Of a stretch of DNA of 11,681 nucleotides, positions 1-7,231 are shown piece after piece; positions within the stretch are counted from its first letter, which is position 1; each line of letters opens with the position of its first letter. Under the pieces are notes generated by a model that made no database searches, had not been told where the DNA came from, and was given only the letters and a program-made list of their open reading frames with translations. The stretch lies in contig JAISSG010000135.1 of the NCBI GenBank assembly GCA_031273185.1, positions 1-11,681 on the forward strand, read 5' to 3'. The stretch is from Treponema sp. GTDB lineage: Bacteria > Spirochaetota > Spirochaetia > Treponematales > Breznakiellaceae. The translations under genes were made by a program, and so were the position numbers.

Positions 1-162
1 CTCGACCGCCAACGCCACAACGGAGTAGGGCTGAGACGGCTCGGCTTCATCGAAGCCGCCTTCCGCCTGTCAAGCAAATTTCCGCAATACTTCCCCCACT
101 GGCTCAACCCGCTAGGGGCCATCTGGCGGCTTTTTTATTTTGGGAAGGAGAAGAAATGTTAG
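1..162 (+). CDS. 3' end of an unrecognised protein gene (partial)
   Basis: An open frame enters from the left edge and ends at TAG 160-162, giving 53 residues of C-terminus. The tail is rich in aromatic and basic residues (FRLSKFPQYFPHW, then a short hydrophobic stretch AIWRLFYF and the end GKEKKC). This could be a membrane-proximal or amphipathic end, but I do not recognise a family. A strong Shine-Dalgarno-like GGAAGGAG lies inside its last codons, and an ATG at 156 overlaps its stop, so another reading frame is set up to be translated directly after it. The real start lies outside the window. That it is coding rests only on the open frame and the downstream coupling signal. Confidence 0.5.
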   Translation, partial: LDRQRHNGVGLRRLGFIEAAFRLSSKFPQYFPHWLNPLGAIWRLFYFGKEKKC

Positions 163-351
163 GTACGATAAGAACCGCTTTATACGCTCAACTTGGCTTT
201 TCGGGGCTTCCCAAACCTCTGCGGCGGCGGTAAAATCAATGCCCGCCAATTCGCGCAGCCGTTCCACGCCCCCGATTTGCGCTATCTCGACTATCAAGGC
301 AACGCGGGGGCTTGCCTTGTGGCATTGATACTCTTTACTATTACCGTATGA
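156..351 (+). pseudogene. Possible small broken gene between the partial gene and the TraB-like gene
   Basis: ATG 156 has a good ribosome site (GGAAGGAG about 6 nt upstream) and overlaps the stop of the preceding gene. Its frame reads MLGTIRTALYAQLGFSGLPKP and stops at TAA 231-233, just after a GCGGCGGCGG run. The neighbouring frame is open from 172 to TGA 349-351 and carries residues such as INARQFAQPFHAPDLRYLDY and a hydrophobic end. Its stop overlaps the ATG of the next gene in the ATGA pattern typical of coupled genes. A single extra base near the GGC repeat would account for both halves. I do not recognise the product. It may be a frameshifted small gene, a sequencing error or chance open frames. 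A minus-strand open frame (TTG 297 to 112) also covers the region and cannot be fully excluded. Confidence 0.3.
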
Positions 352-1244
352 AACGAATCGCCTCCCTTTTTGCAGTAGCGGTGGTCTGCGCAGGGCTTTT
401 TTCCTGCGCGTCGTCGCCTTCCCGCGGCCAGCCCGGCTCTTCCGTCTGGGAAGTCAGCAAGGACGGCAACGCCCTGTTTCTGGGCGGAAGCATACACATT
501 TTGCGGGACACCGATTACCCGCTGCCAAAGGAATTCGACCGGGCCTTTTCGCGGTCGGCGGCGCTGGTGCTGGAAACCGACGTTGAGCAAATGGCGGACG
601 AAAGCGTCAACCAGTACCTGATGGCCAAAGTGACCCTGCCCGACGGCCAAACGCTGCAAACGATCCTGGACGCGGATGCCTACGAGGCGCTTGAGGCAAA
701 ATTCGGCGAATACGGTATCCCGATAAGCCTCATTGCCAAGTTCAAGCCCTCGATGGCGATACTCATGCTGACCACGCTGCAAATTCAGAAATTCGGATTT
801 GTGCAGCAAGGCGTTGACGCGCATTACCTGCAAAAAGCGAAGGACAAAGGAAAAGCCATATATTACCTTGAAACGATGCAGGACCAAATTGACATGATTG
901 CCACGATGGGCGACGGGTACGAAAGCGATTATGTGCGATACTCCCTGCAAGACATGGAAGACACCGAAACGAGGCTTGCGGAGCTTCTTGCTTAATGGAA
1001 GGCAGGCGACTCGTCAAACATGGAAGCGACGTTAACGGAAATGAAGGAACAGTGGCCTGCTCTGTACAGTACCCTGGTGGCAAACAGGAACGCCGCATGG
1101 ATGCCGCATATTACAAAATACCTGGACTCCGGGCAGGTTTTCTTTGTCATCGTCGGTCTTGGCCACCTGCACGGGCCGGACGGCCTCTTGCGGCAACTGG
1201 AGGATTCAGGCTATGCCGTCGAGCAGGTTAACCGAAGGCGTTAG
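348..1244 (+). pseudogene. TraB/GumN-like lipoprotein gene with an internal TAA
   Basis: Start ATG 348 is chosen because it gives a lipoprotein signal peptide (MKRIASLFAVAVVCAGLFSC, lipobox LFSC, Cys20). The body resembles the TraB/GumN family (Pfam TraB, PF01963): WEVSKDGNALFLGGSIHIL near the N-terminus, an LVLETDVEQM segment, LIAKFKPSMA, and GVDAHYLQKAKDKGKAIYYLET. The frame meets TAA at 993-995 after ELLA. It then continues in the SAME frame as WKAGDSSNMEATLTEMKEQWPALY, ending with FFVIVGLGHLHGPDGLLRQLEDSGYAVEQV, the expected C-terminal signature, at TAG 1242-1244. This is therefore a single nonsense codon, not a frameshift, in a 298-codon gene. No clear Shine-Dalgarno precedes 348; translation may couple to the ATGA overlap upstream. 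The product may be truncated (215 aa) and lack the conserved GxGHLxGPxGLL end. Substrate unknown. Confidence 0.75.
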
Positions 1245-1274
1245 CCGCTATAAGTCCGATGTTCTGCCGCAGCC

Positions 1275-1283
1275 AAAAGGAGG
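1275..1283 (+). promoter_or_regulatory. Strong ribosome-binding site of the hexokinase gene
   Basis: AAAAGGAGG lies 6 nt before ATG 1290 and fixes that start. The 45-nt gap from the TraB-like stop shows no obvious terminator or promoter, so co-transcription with the lipoprotein gene is possible. Confidence 0.8.
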
Positions 1284-1289
1284 CTTGCA

Positions 1290-2654
1290 ATGGGTTCGTG
1301 TTTTAATCCCCGGGAACTCTCGGATTTTGCGCGGTACTACGGTTTTCATTACGACAGCCTCGATCCCATGTCCCTGGTCAGGGAGATACTTATCGACATG
1401 GAGCGCGGGCTGGAGGGCCTTGGCTCCAGCCTGCCCATGATACCCTCGTACATCACGCCCATGTCGGAAGCGCTGCCGGGGAAAACCGTGCTGGCGCTGG
1501 ACGCGGGGGGGACCAACCTGCGCGCCAGCCTGGTGCGCTTTGACGGGCAGGGCAGGGCCTCGGCGGAAAGGACGGAAAAACACCCCATGCCCGGCACCAG
1601 GGGCAGGGTAAGCGCCGGGCAGTTTTTCGACGAGATCGCCGGGGCTGTGCTGCCCGTGCTGTCTGGCGAGACGGGCGTTGGGGGAATCGGTTTTACCTTC
1701 TCGTACCCGATGGAAATGCAACCCAACGCCGACGGCATACTGACGGCGTTCAGCAAAGAGGTTGACGCGCCCGATGTCGTGGGGAAGGCCATCGGCGCGG
1801 GCCTGCGGGAAGCCCTGGCGGGCAAAGGCTGCGCGTACGACGGCCCCATCGTCCTGCTGAACGACACGGTGGCGACCCTGCTTTCCGGCCTCGCGGCCAT
1901 ACCGGCGGACGGGGGATCGGCGGAAAGCAAAAACGCCTACGGCTTTGCCGGCGGGCCGGTAATCGGCTTCATACAGGGGACCGGCTTCAATACGGCCTAC
2001 CCCGAGACCAGCATCCCCAAGATCGGCTTTGAGTCGAAAGACGCGCCCCAGATCGTTGCCTGCGAGACCGGCACGTTCAACCTTCGCTACCGTGGCCCGC
2101 TCGACCGGGAATACGACAGCGGCACCAAAAACCCCGGCGCGTACACGCTGGAGAAAACGACCGCCGGCGCGTACCTCGGCCCGCTGACCCTGCACATCCT
2201 CAAGCAGGCGGTAATAGACAAGGTGATCAGGTTCAGAAAGTCCGCCGATCTGCTGGCGATGCCCCGGCTTGGGACCAGCGTCCTCAACGAATTCATGCTA
2301 TCGCCTCTGGCCGCGGAAGGCCCCCTTGGTTCCCTTTTCGGCCTGGACGAGGGCGACGCGCTTGCCGCCGTGCAGTACCTTGCCTCGATTGTCACGGAGC
2401 GGGGCGCGCTGTTCGCTGCGGCGGTGCTGGCCGCCACGGTGGAGCGGATGCAGGCGGGCTGCGAGCCGTATTCCCCGGTTCGCATCGCCGTCGATGGAAC
2501 CACCTACATGATGTACAAGGGGATGCGCCGGGCCCTTGAAGCCTGGCTGCACATGATGCTTATCAAGGAAAAGCCCCGGCCCTACGTAATCTCCCCGGTG
2601 GAGCAGGCCAGCCTCTTTGGCGCGGCGGTCGCGGCCAGCGGCGGGCGGCGGTAA
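1290..2654 (+). CDS. Hexokinase (hexokinase-family glucokinase)
   Basis: A 454-aa cytoplasmic sugar kinase that would phosphorylate glucose or other hexoses with ATP at the entry to glycolysis. The hexokinase signatures appear in order: the phosphate-1 loop LALDAGGTNLRASLVRF (residues 68-84), GIGFTFSYPMEM (132-143, sugar binding), LLNDTVATLL (189-198, with D192 as the expected catalytic base), GFIQGTGFNTAY (226-237), ACETGTFN (257-264), and the adenosine motif VRIAVDGTTYMMYKG (397-411). Length and order fit the long hexokinase family found in eukaryotes and treponemes rather than the shorter bacterial ROK or Glk enzymes. The start is set by the strong ribosome site. The gene faces the M15 peptidase gene across a 38-nt gap with no convincing terminator. 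Sugar preference cannot be read from the sequence. Confidence 0.93.
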   Translation: MGSCFNPRELSDFARYYGFHYDSLDPMSLVREILIDMERGLEGLGSSLPMIPSYITPMSEALPGKTVLALDAGGTNLRASLVRFDGQGRASAERTEKHPMPGTRGRVSAGQFFDEIAGAVLPVLSGETGVGGIGFTFSYPMEMQPNADGILTAFSKEVDAPDVVGKAIGAGLREALAGKGCAYDGPIVLLNDTVATLLSGLAAIPADGGSAESKNAYGFAGGPVIGFIQGTGFNTAYPETSIPKIGFESKDAPQIVACETGTFNLRYRGPLDREYDSGTKNPGAYTLEKTTAGAYLGPLTLHILKQAVIDKVIRFRKSADLLAMPRLGTSVLNEFMLSPLAAEGPLGSLFGLDEGDALAAVQYLASIVTERGALFAAAVLAATVERMQAGCEPYSPVRIAVDGTTYMMYKGMRRALEAWLHMMLIKEKPRPYVISPVEQASLFGAAVAASGGRR

Positions 2655-2692
2655 GCTTCGCGCCCCTGCGGGAGGCCATTCTTCAGGAAATC

Positions 2693-3622
2693 TCAGTTTC
2701 TTAGCGTGTCGGGGTAAACGTGGTGGAGGTCCCGGCCTGGGCTTCCCTCGCTTGCGGCGGGGCTGGCGTCAAGCAGGCGGGTAAGCTCGTGCAGCTCGGG
2801 GCGGTACTCGAAATGCATGTTGTCGTACACCGGCCATTTGCCGCCCCAGATAAAGCCCTCCTTCTCAAACGCCTCGATCACCTGGCCGGGAGGGTTCCAG
2901 CGGCTTTCCAGGGGGACAAGCATCCAGTCGTCGTTCCGCCCCATCTCCCACAGCCAGTAGATCGCCTTCCCCCCCAGCCTTCTCGGCTGTATGTCAACGG
3001 CAAGGCCCCAGCTATGGTAGCTCATCCGCTGGGTCCCGGCGATCTGCCTCCAGCTATACCCCTCGATGCTTCTTATCGAGGCGATAAAGGACCTTCCCCC
3101 CTCCCATTGCCGGATCGCGGCCTCAACCCGGCCAAGCGGCCCGGCAATGTCCCGGTGGACGGTGACTTTTTCGCCAAGGAAATCGATTCGCTCAAGCAGC
3201 CCCTCGATTTCCCGGCGCTCAAGGCCGCCGTACAATGCCGCGTGAAACGCCCGGCTGTTGTCCTTCCGCTCGCGCCGGGCCTCGCTCGACCCCCGCGCCC
3301 TAAGCGCCTCGATGTACTGCGGCGGGTAGGAGTCCGGCGGGGCAACCCTGGCGGGGACCGGGTAAAAGGCATAGGCGCCGTAGGAATCGGCTTTGTCCAT
3401 TTCGGCGCGGGGGAGAAGGCGGCCCCCGGCCCAAAAGAAGGCCTCGCCCCCGACGGTAACGACCCAGTCGTTATCGATGAACGCGACGGAGTCGATCTTG
3501 CCGGGGAAGGCCCTCTGGAGCGCGCGGAGCGCCAGCTCGCCGCCCGCCGCCCCGCCGGCTGGCTGGGCAAACGCCTGCGCGCATGACAAGAGCAGGAATA
3601 GGGCTATGCGTAATTTTATCAT
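2693..3622 (-). CDS. Secreted M15-family peptidase (D-Ala-D-Ala carboxypeptidase / L,D-endopeptidase type)
   Basis: Predicted 309-aa zinc peptidase acting on peptidoglycan stem peptides outside the cytoplasmic membrane. ATG 3622 gives a cleavable signal peptide (MIKLRIALFLLLSCAQAFAQ; cleavage likely after AFA). The frame stays open upstream to 3832, but that part is arginine-rich and overlaps the Memo gene, so I reject it. The C-terminal third has the M15 zinc site: SYHSWGLAVDI (H203 and D210, the HxxxxxxD pattern) and DNMHFEYR (H270, with D267 at the position of the general base). This is the Peptidase_M15_4/VanY-like pattern. Residues 25-160 match no family I know and may position the substrate. 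The start overlaps the Memo stop by 4 bp (TCAT on the plus strand, ATGA in the gene), implying coupled translation. Whether it is a carboxypeptidase or an endopeptidase is undetermined. Confidence 0.85.
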   Translation of the reverse strand: MIKLRIALFLLLSCAQAFAQPAGGAAGGELALRALQRAFPGKIDSVAFIDNDWVVTVGGEAFFWAGGRLLPRAEMDKADSYGAYAFYPVPARVAPPDSYPPQYIEALRARGSSEARRERKDNSRAFHAALYGGLERREIEGLLERIDFLGEKVTVHRDIAGPLGRVEAAIRQWEGGRSFIASIRSIEGYSWRQIAGTQRMSYHSWGLAVDIQPRRLGGKAIYWLWEMGRNDDWMLVPLESRWNPPGQVIEAFEKEGFIWGGKWPVYDNMHFEYRPELHELTRLLDASPAASEGSPGRDLHHVYPDTLRN

Positions 3623-4461
3623 ACAAACGAAAAAGCGCTGTAGTACACGGTTTTGTCTTTTTCCCCCTTGGCGCTCAAAAGCGAATCCGACGCAAGGCAG
3701 GGACGCGCAGCGTCTACCAGGCCGCTTTGCAGCAGCGCGGCGAACAACGTGCCGCCGCAGCTTGCGATGGCGCCATTTTGCAGGGCCATGCGCAATTCGC
3801 CAAGCCTCCCCTCCCTGAAAAGCCTGACGCACTCCCCTGCCATGCCCGCCGCCTCGTCCTCGACCCAGTGCGCCGTGAGGTTAAAGGAAACCACCAGCAG
3901 GGTGCCGTCCATTTCCTGCCCGAAGACCGCCCCCAGGGCGCTCGCAAGGGCGGGAACGTACCGCTTGCCGGGGCCTCCCATCAGAATGGGGACAATCGCC
4001 GCATCGGGAAAGCAGTATTTGACAAACGGCAGCAACACCTCGATGGAGTGCTCGTGCAGGTGGGGGATGTCGTCCTCCTCAAAAAGGGGGCTGTGCGACG
4101 CCAGCCGCTCGACGGATTGGCGGTCAACCGAAAGTTCCCCCAGCGGGGTTTGAAAAGAATGGGAATTTGAAAGGAAGAGGCCCCGCTCCCGGTTGTCGTG
4201 GACAGGCCCCATGATCACCACCCTCGACGGGATTTTCCTGCCGGCCCTGCCCCCCGCCGAGGCAAACGCGGCGCCCGCTAGGCTGCCGGAAATTTCCCAC
4301 GCCCCGTGCGGCGCGACAATCGCCCGCGCCAGGCCGCCTTTTCCCCGCTCCAGCCCAATGCCCTTCATGTAGGCCAGCACGCCGGCCTTTTCCTCCGGAT
4401 AAAACAACCCGTCAACAATCGGGGAGCGAAGGCGCTTTTCCAGGGAGATTATTTCTCTCAC
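3619..4461 (-). CDS. Memo-family protein (AmmeMemoRadiSam system protein B)
   Basis: About 280 aa from the preferred GTG start at 4461. Family motifs in order: RSPIVDGLFYPEE (12-24), IVAPHGAWEISGSLAGAAF (48-66; H52), VVIMGPVHDN (81-90; H88), FQTPLGELSVD (103-113), HLHEHSIEVLLPFV (134-147), AIVPILMGG (155-163), LLVVSFNLTAHW (188-199) and ASCGG (233-237; C235). H52, H88 and C235 match the His/His/Cys putative metal site of human Memo. The usual SSDLSHY is altered to SFNLTAHW. Bacterial Memo proteins often occur with an AMMECR1 and a radical SAM protein; neither is in this window. The biochemical role of the family is unsettled. The frame extends to ATG 4557, but that part is Cys- and Pro-rich, has no ribosome site and lies upstream of a plausible promoter. 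The start is therefore uncertain. Confidence 0.82.
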   Translation of the reverse strand: MREIISLEKRLRSPIVDGLFYPEEKAGVLAYMKGIGLERGKGGLARAIVAPHGAWEISGSLAGAAFASAGGRAGRKIPSRVVIMGPVHDNRERGLFLSNSHSFQTPLGELSVDRQSVERLASHSPLFEEDDIPHLHEHSIEVLLPFVKYCFPDAAIVPILMGGPGKRYVPALASALGAVFGQEMDGTLLVVSFNLTAHWVEDEAAGMAGECVRLFREGRLGELRMALQNGAIASCGGTLFAALLQSGLVDAARPCLASDSLLSAKGEKDKTVYYSAFSFV

Positions 4462-4468
4462 ATGGTTA

Positions 4469-4497
4469 ATTTTAGTATCCGGCAGGGCCGGGCGCAA
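4469..4497 (-). promoter_or_regulatory. Candidate promoter for memo–M15 peptidase
   Basis: On the minus strand, TTGCGC (-35, plus positions 4492-4497) and TAAAAT (-10, plus 4469-4474) are separated by 17 bp. The -10 matches the sigma70 consensus at 5 of 6 positions, the -35 at 3 of 6. The -10 ends 7 nt before GTG 4461, so the transcript would start at or next to the proposed start codon (leaderless or nearly so). No Shine-Dalgarno sequence is seen there. Confidence 0.4.
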
Positions 4498-4568
4498 GGG
4501 ACAAAACTGATATTTTTGTGCATGGATGCAAGGAGGAATAGCAGGACAGGTCTCCATTATGCGAAAAT

Positions 4569-4597
4569 TTGACAGGGCATAAGGGGGGCATTACAAT
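4569..4597 (+). promoter_or_regulatory. Sigma70-type promoter of the chemoreceptor gene
   Basis: TTGACA (4569-4574) and TACAAT (4592-4597) are separated by exactly 17 bp: a perfect -35 and a 5-of-6 -10. Transcription should begin near 4604, leaving a leader of about 25 nt. It is a housekeeping-type promoter, not the flagellar sigma28 type (TAAA / GCCGATAA) that often drives chemotaxis genes. Confidence 0.75.
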
Positions 4598-4628
4598 TGA
4601 AATATAGGATCATACACTGGGGGTGCAT

Positions 4629-6821
4629 ATGAAAATCAATTTCAAGCTCACGCTGATTATGGTTGTATTGAGCATGGTCAGCATTGCCTCGGTCGGTGTT
4701 GTCCTGATTACCCGAGCCCGGTATAACATTGTCAGCCTTACAGACAAATACTCCCTCACCCTTACCAAGGAATCCGCCAATGAGATAAAAGCCTGCCTTG
4801 ACAAGTACTGGAATATTACGGAAACCGTCGCCCAGACAATGGAACAGTACAGTTCCATGGTTGTGCAAAACCGGCGAAATATGCTCAATGTCATCCTTGA
4901 GGGCCTGGCCCGGTCAAACCCCGGTATTCTGGGAATGTGGTGCGTCTGGGAGCCGGACGTTCTGGAAGGCAATGACCAGCAATACCTGGGAACCAGGGGA
5001 ACCAACGCCTCTGGCCGCTTTGCCCCATACTATTACTGGGACGGCGGGGTCGTTAAGCTGGAGGCCAGGGATAATTTTGACCAGCCGGGAGCGGGCAATT
5101 ATTACCAGTTGCCAAAGAGAAACAACGCTACGACGATTTTGGATCCGTACACCCGCCAGGTAAGCGGAAAATCATCGCTGCTAACCACTATTAGTTCCCC
5201 CATACGCAATAACGGAAGGATTGTGGGTGTCGCGGGCCTTGACATTCTTTTGGATGAAGTCCAGCACATCACCCAAACCCTTAAGCCCTATCCCGATTCG
5301 CTCAGCGCGCTGTTCGCCAATGACGGTACCATCGCCGCGCATTTTGACCCAAGCCGCGCGGGTAAAAACATGCGGGACACCGAGCATGATGTCCTTGGGG
5401 CAAATCTTACCAGTTATATACAAATCGTCAAAGACGGGAAATCCTCTTACCTGGTGGTATCCAACGACATGCTGGGAACTATCATGATATATGGCATGCC
5501 CATTACAATCGGGACTTCCACAACCCCCTGGCATCTGGCGGCGGGAAACTTTAAAAAAACCGTTATGGCCCCGATGACCGACATGATGACCATATTCATT
5601 GTGGTTATCTCCGTGATGATTCCGCTTGTGGCTGTGGGAGCGATATTCCTGGACCGGTCCATCAGCAACCACATCGTCAAGGTAGCGAATACCCTCAAGG
5701 ACATTTCCGAAGGCGAGGGAGACCTGACCAGGCAGATAAACCACGGTTCCAGGGACGAGATAGGCGATCTTTCCCGCTACTTCAACGAGACTTTGAAGAA
5801 AATCAGAAACCTGGTCGTCGATATCAAAAAGGAATCGACGGCATTATCCGGCATCGGCAACGACCTTTCCAACAACATGAACGCGACCGCCGCGGCGGTA
5901 AACGAGATCACCGCCAACATTGAGAGCATCAAGGGCCGCGTGATAAACCAGAGCGCCAGCGTGAGCGAGACGCACGCGACCATGGAGCAGCTTACGGTCA
6001 ATATCAAAAAACTTGACGCCCATGTTGAAAACCAGACCACCAATGTATCCCGCGCTTCGTCCGCCATCGAGGAGATGGTGGCCAACATCCGGTCGGTTAC
6101 CGAAACGCTCTTCAAGAACTCCGAGAACGTGAAGACCTTGCAGGAGGCCTCCGAAGTGGGGCGCACCGGGCTGCAGGACGTGGCGACGGACATCCAGGAA
6201 ATCGCCCGCGAATCAGAGGGCCTTTTGGAGATCAACTCCGTAATGGAAAACATCGCCAGCCAGACCAACCTGCTTTCGATGAACGCGGCGATAGAGGCGG
6301 CCCACGCGGGCGAGGCCGGCAAAGGCTTTGCCGTAGTCGCCGACGAGATTCGCAAGCTGGCGGAAAATTCGAGCGCGCAGTCAAAGACAATCGGCACGGT
6401 ACTGAAGAAGATAAAGGACTCCATCGACAAGATCACCAAGTCTACCGAAAACGTGCTCAACAAGTTTGAGGCCATCGACACAAGCGTCAGGATCGTGGCT
6501 GACCAAGAAGAAAACATCCGCAACGCGATGGAGGAGCAGGGAACGGGCAGCAAGCAGATACTTGACGGCATTGCCGAGGTGAACGAGATAACGCGGCAGG
6601 TAAAGAGCGGCTCCAATGAGATGCTCCAGGGGGCAAAGGAAGTGATACAGGAAAGCACCAACCTTGAGAAAGCGACACAGGAGATCACTTCCGGCATGAA
6701 CGAGATGGTAAGCGGCACCAACCAGATCAACGTGGCGGTAAACCATGTGAACGAGCTTTCGGGCAAGAACCGGGAAGGCATTGCCACGTTAATCAAGGAA
6801 GTATCGCAGTTTAAGGTGTAG
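4629..6821 (+). CDS. Methyl-accepting chemotaxis protein with dCache sensor
   Basis: A 730-aa transmembrane chemoreceptor. ATG 4629 follows a GGGGGTG ribosome-like site; GTG 4623 in the same frame is a less likely start. Architecture: TM1 about residues 8-28; periplasmic dCache_1-type sensor about 35-315, with APYYYWDGG (132-140), [15 protein letters not shown] (178-192), [10 protein letters not shown] (201-210), and the closing [17 protein letters not shown] (300-316); TM2 about 320-342; HAMP about 343-395 ([20 protein letters not shown], then [10 protein letters not shown]); then a long coiled-coil signalling domain with the CheA/CheW-binding hairpin tip [33 protein letters not shown] near 547-579. 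No C-terminal CheR-tethering pentapeptide is visible. The ligand is unknown; dCache domains commonly bind amino acids or other small metabolites. It is a single gene between its own promoter and terminator. Confidence 0.93.
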   Translation: MKINFKLTLIMVVLSMVSIASVGVVLITRARYNIVSLTDKYSLTLTKESANEIKACLDKYWNITETVAQTMEQYSSMVVQNRRNMLNVILEGLARSNPGILGMWCVWEPDVLEGNDQQYLGTRGTNASGRFAPYYYWDGGVVKLEARDNFDQPGAGNYYQLPKRNNATTILDPYTRQVSGKSSLLTTISSPIRNNGRIVGVAGLDILLDEVQHITQTLKPYPDSLSALFANDGTIAAHFDPSRAGKNMRDTEHDVLGANLTSYIQIVKDGKSSYLVVSNDMLGTIMIYGMPITIGTSTTPWHLAAGNFKKTVMAPMTDMMTIFIVVISVMIPLVAVGAIFLDRSISNHIVKVANTLKDISEGEGDLTRQINHGSRDEIGDLSRYFNETLKKIRNLVVDIKKESTALSGIGNDLSNNMNATAAAVNEITANIESIKGRVINQSASVSETHATMEQLTVNIKKLDAHVENQTTNVSRASSAIEEMVANIRSVTETLFKNSENVKTLQEASEVGRTGLQDVATDIQEIARESEGLLEINSVMENIASQTNLLSMNAAIEAAHAGEAGKGFAVVADEIRKLAENSSAQSKTIGTVLKKIKDSIDKITKSTENVLNKFEAIDTSVRIVADQEENIRNAMEEQGTGSKQILDGIAEVNEITRQVKSGSNEMLQGAKEVIQESTNLEKATQEITSGMNEMVSGTNQINVAVNHVNELSGKNREGIATLIKEVSQFKV

Positions 6822-6854
6822 AAAGCGGCAGCATCGCCAGCTTGAGGAATTCGC

Positions 6855-6933
6855 GTCAGCGAATGACGAATATTTCGCCAAATCTTAGGCCCCCGTTCGT
6901 TGGTATTCGCGCAATTCGCTGACCCTTTTTTTT
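6855..6933 (+). terminator. Rho-independent-type terminator after the chemoreceptor gene
   Basis: GTCAGCGAAT (6855-6864) pairs with ATTCGCTGAC (6914-6923). Just inside, CGAATA (6867-6872) pairs with TATTCG (6904-6909) across a small 2/4-nt internal loop; the apical loop is about 31 nt. The stem is followed by CC and eight T (6926-6933). A CCC-T8-GGG palindrome overlaps the T-run. The hairpin plus T-run lies 33 nt after the stop codon. The large loop is atypical and may fold further. Confidence 0.6.
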
Positions 6934-7228
6934 GGGTTTATGATGTTGCCAATAACATCCCGGGCTGCCGCTGGCATAGTACGACAAACGCATGAACATT
7001 TTAGCCCCTTGGAAACAAAGCCTGCGCCCGAGTACCATGCCGCCGCCATTTTCATGTGGGCCCCCGTAAAAATAACATCACAGATGCCGGGATAGGCAAG
7101 CGAGTTTTGTTGAATAATACGAAAAAAATGGGTATATTTGAATTGCTTGGGAAGCTCGGTCCCGGAACGGCTTTTGCCGGGAGAGGGTTTTCCGTGCGCC
7201 CGGACACGCGGCAACGAAGGAGTTTTTT
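6934..7228. other. Intergenic region upstream of valS
   Basis: No convincing gene is seen between the terminator and valS. The minus-strand open frames here match no family I know and run into valS antisense. Small features: an inverted repeat GATGTT (6942-6947) / AACATC (6954-6959), and a direct repeat of AATAACATC at 6951-6959 and 7071-7079. The valS promoter and leader fill the right third. The leader has a short hairpin, CGGC-TTTT-GCCG at 7168-7179, with flanking CCGG/CCGGG that could pair alternatively. No T-box or tRNA-like element was recognised. Confidence 0.5.
7110..7138 (+). promoter_or_regulatory. Candidate valS promoter
   Basis: TTGAAT (7110-7115) and TATATT (7133-7138) are separated by 17 bp; the spacer contains an A7 run. 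Expected transcript start is near 7145, giving a leader of roughly 84 nt. Confidence 0.5.
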
Positions 7229-7231
7229 TTG
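7217..7231 (+). promoter_or_regulatory. valS: Ribosome-binding site and TTG start of valS
   Basis: AAGGAG (7217-7222) is followed by a run of eight T (7223-7230) whose last two bases belong to the TTG start codon (7229-7231). Spacing is 6 nt. No ATG in this frame lies near enough to replace it, and the encoded N-terminus (KAVELAKAYDPKTFE) fits ValRS. TTG is a weak initiator, so the strong ribosome site probably compensates. Confidence 0.8.

Noticed and set aside
993..1020. Frameshift in the TraB-like gene
   Set aside because: The second half (from 996) is in the same frame as the first, so only a nonsense codon separates them.
2655..2692. Terminator between hexokinase and the M15 gene
   Set aside because: Only a 4-bp GAAA/TTTC pairing is seen, without a convincing GC stem.
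2720..3586. Plus-strand open frame of 288 codons
   Set aside because: Shadow of the M15 peptidase gene; Pro/Gly/Arg-rich composition with no recognisable motif.
3623..3832. Longer N-terminus for the M15 peptidase
   Set aside because: It is Arg-rich, would overlap the Memo gene by over 200 bp, and would bury a clear signal peptide.
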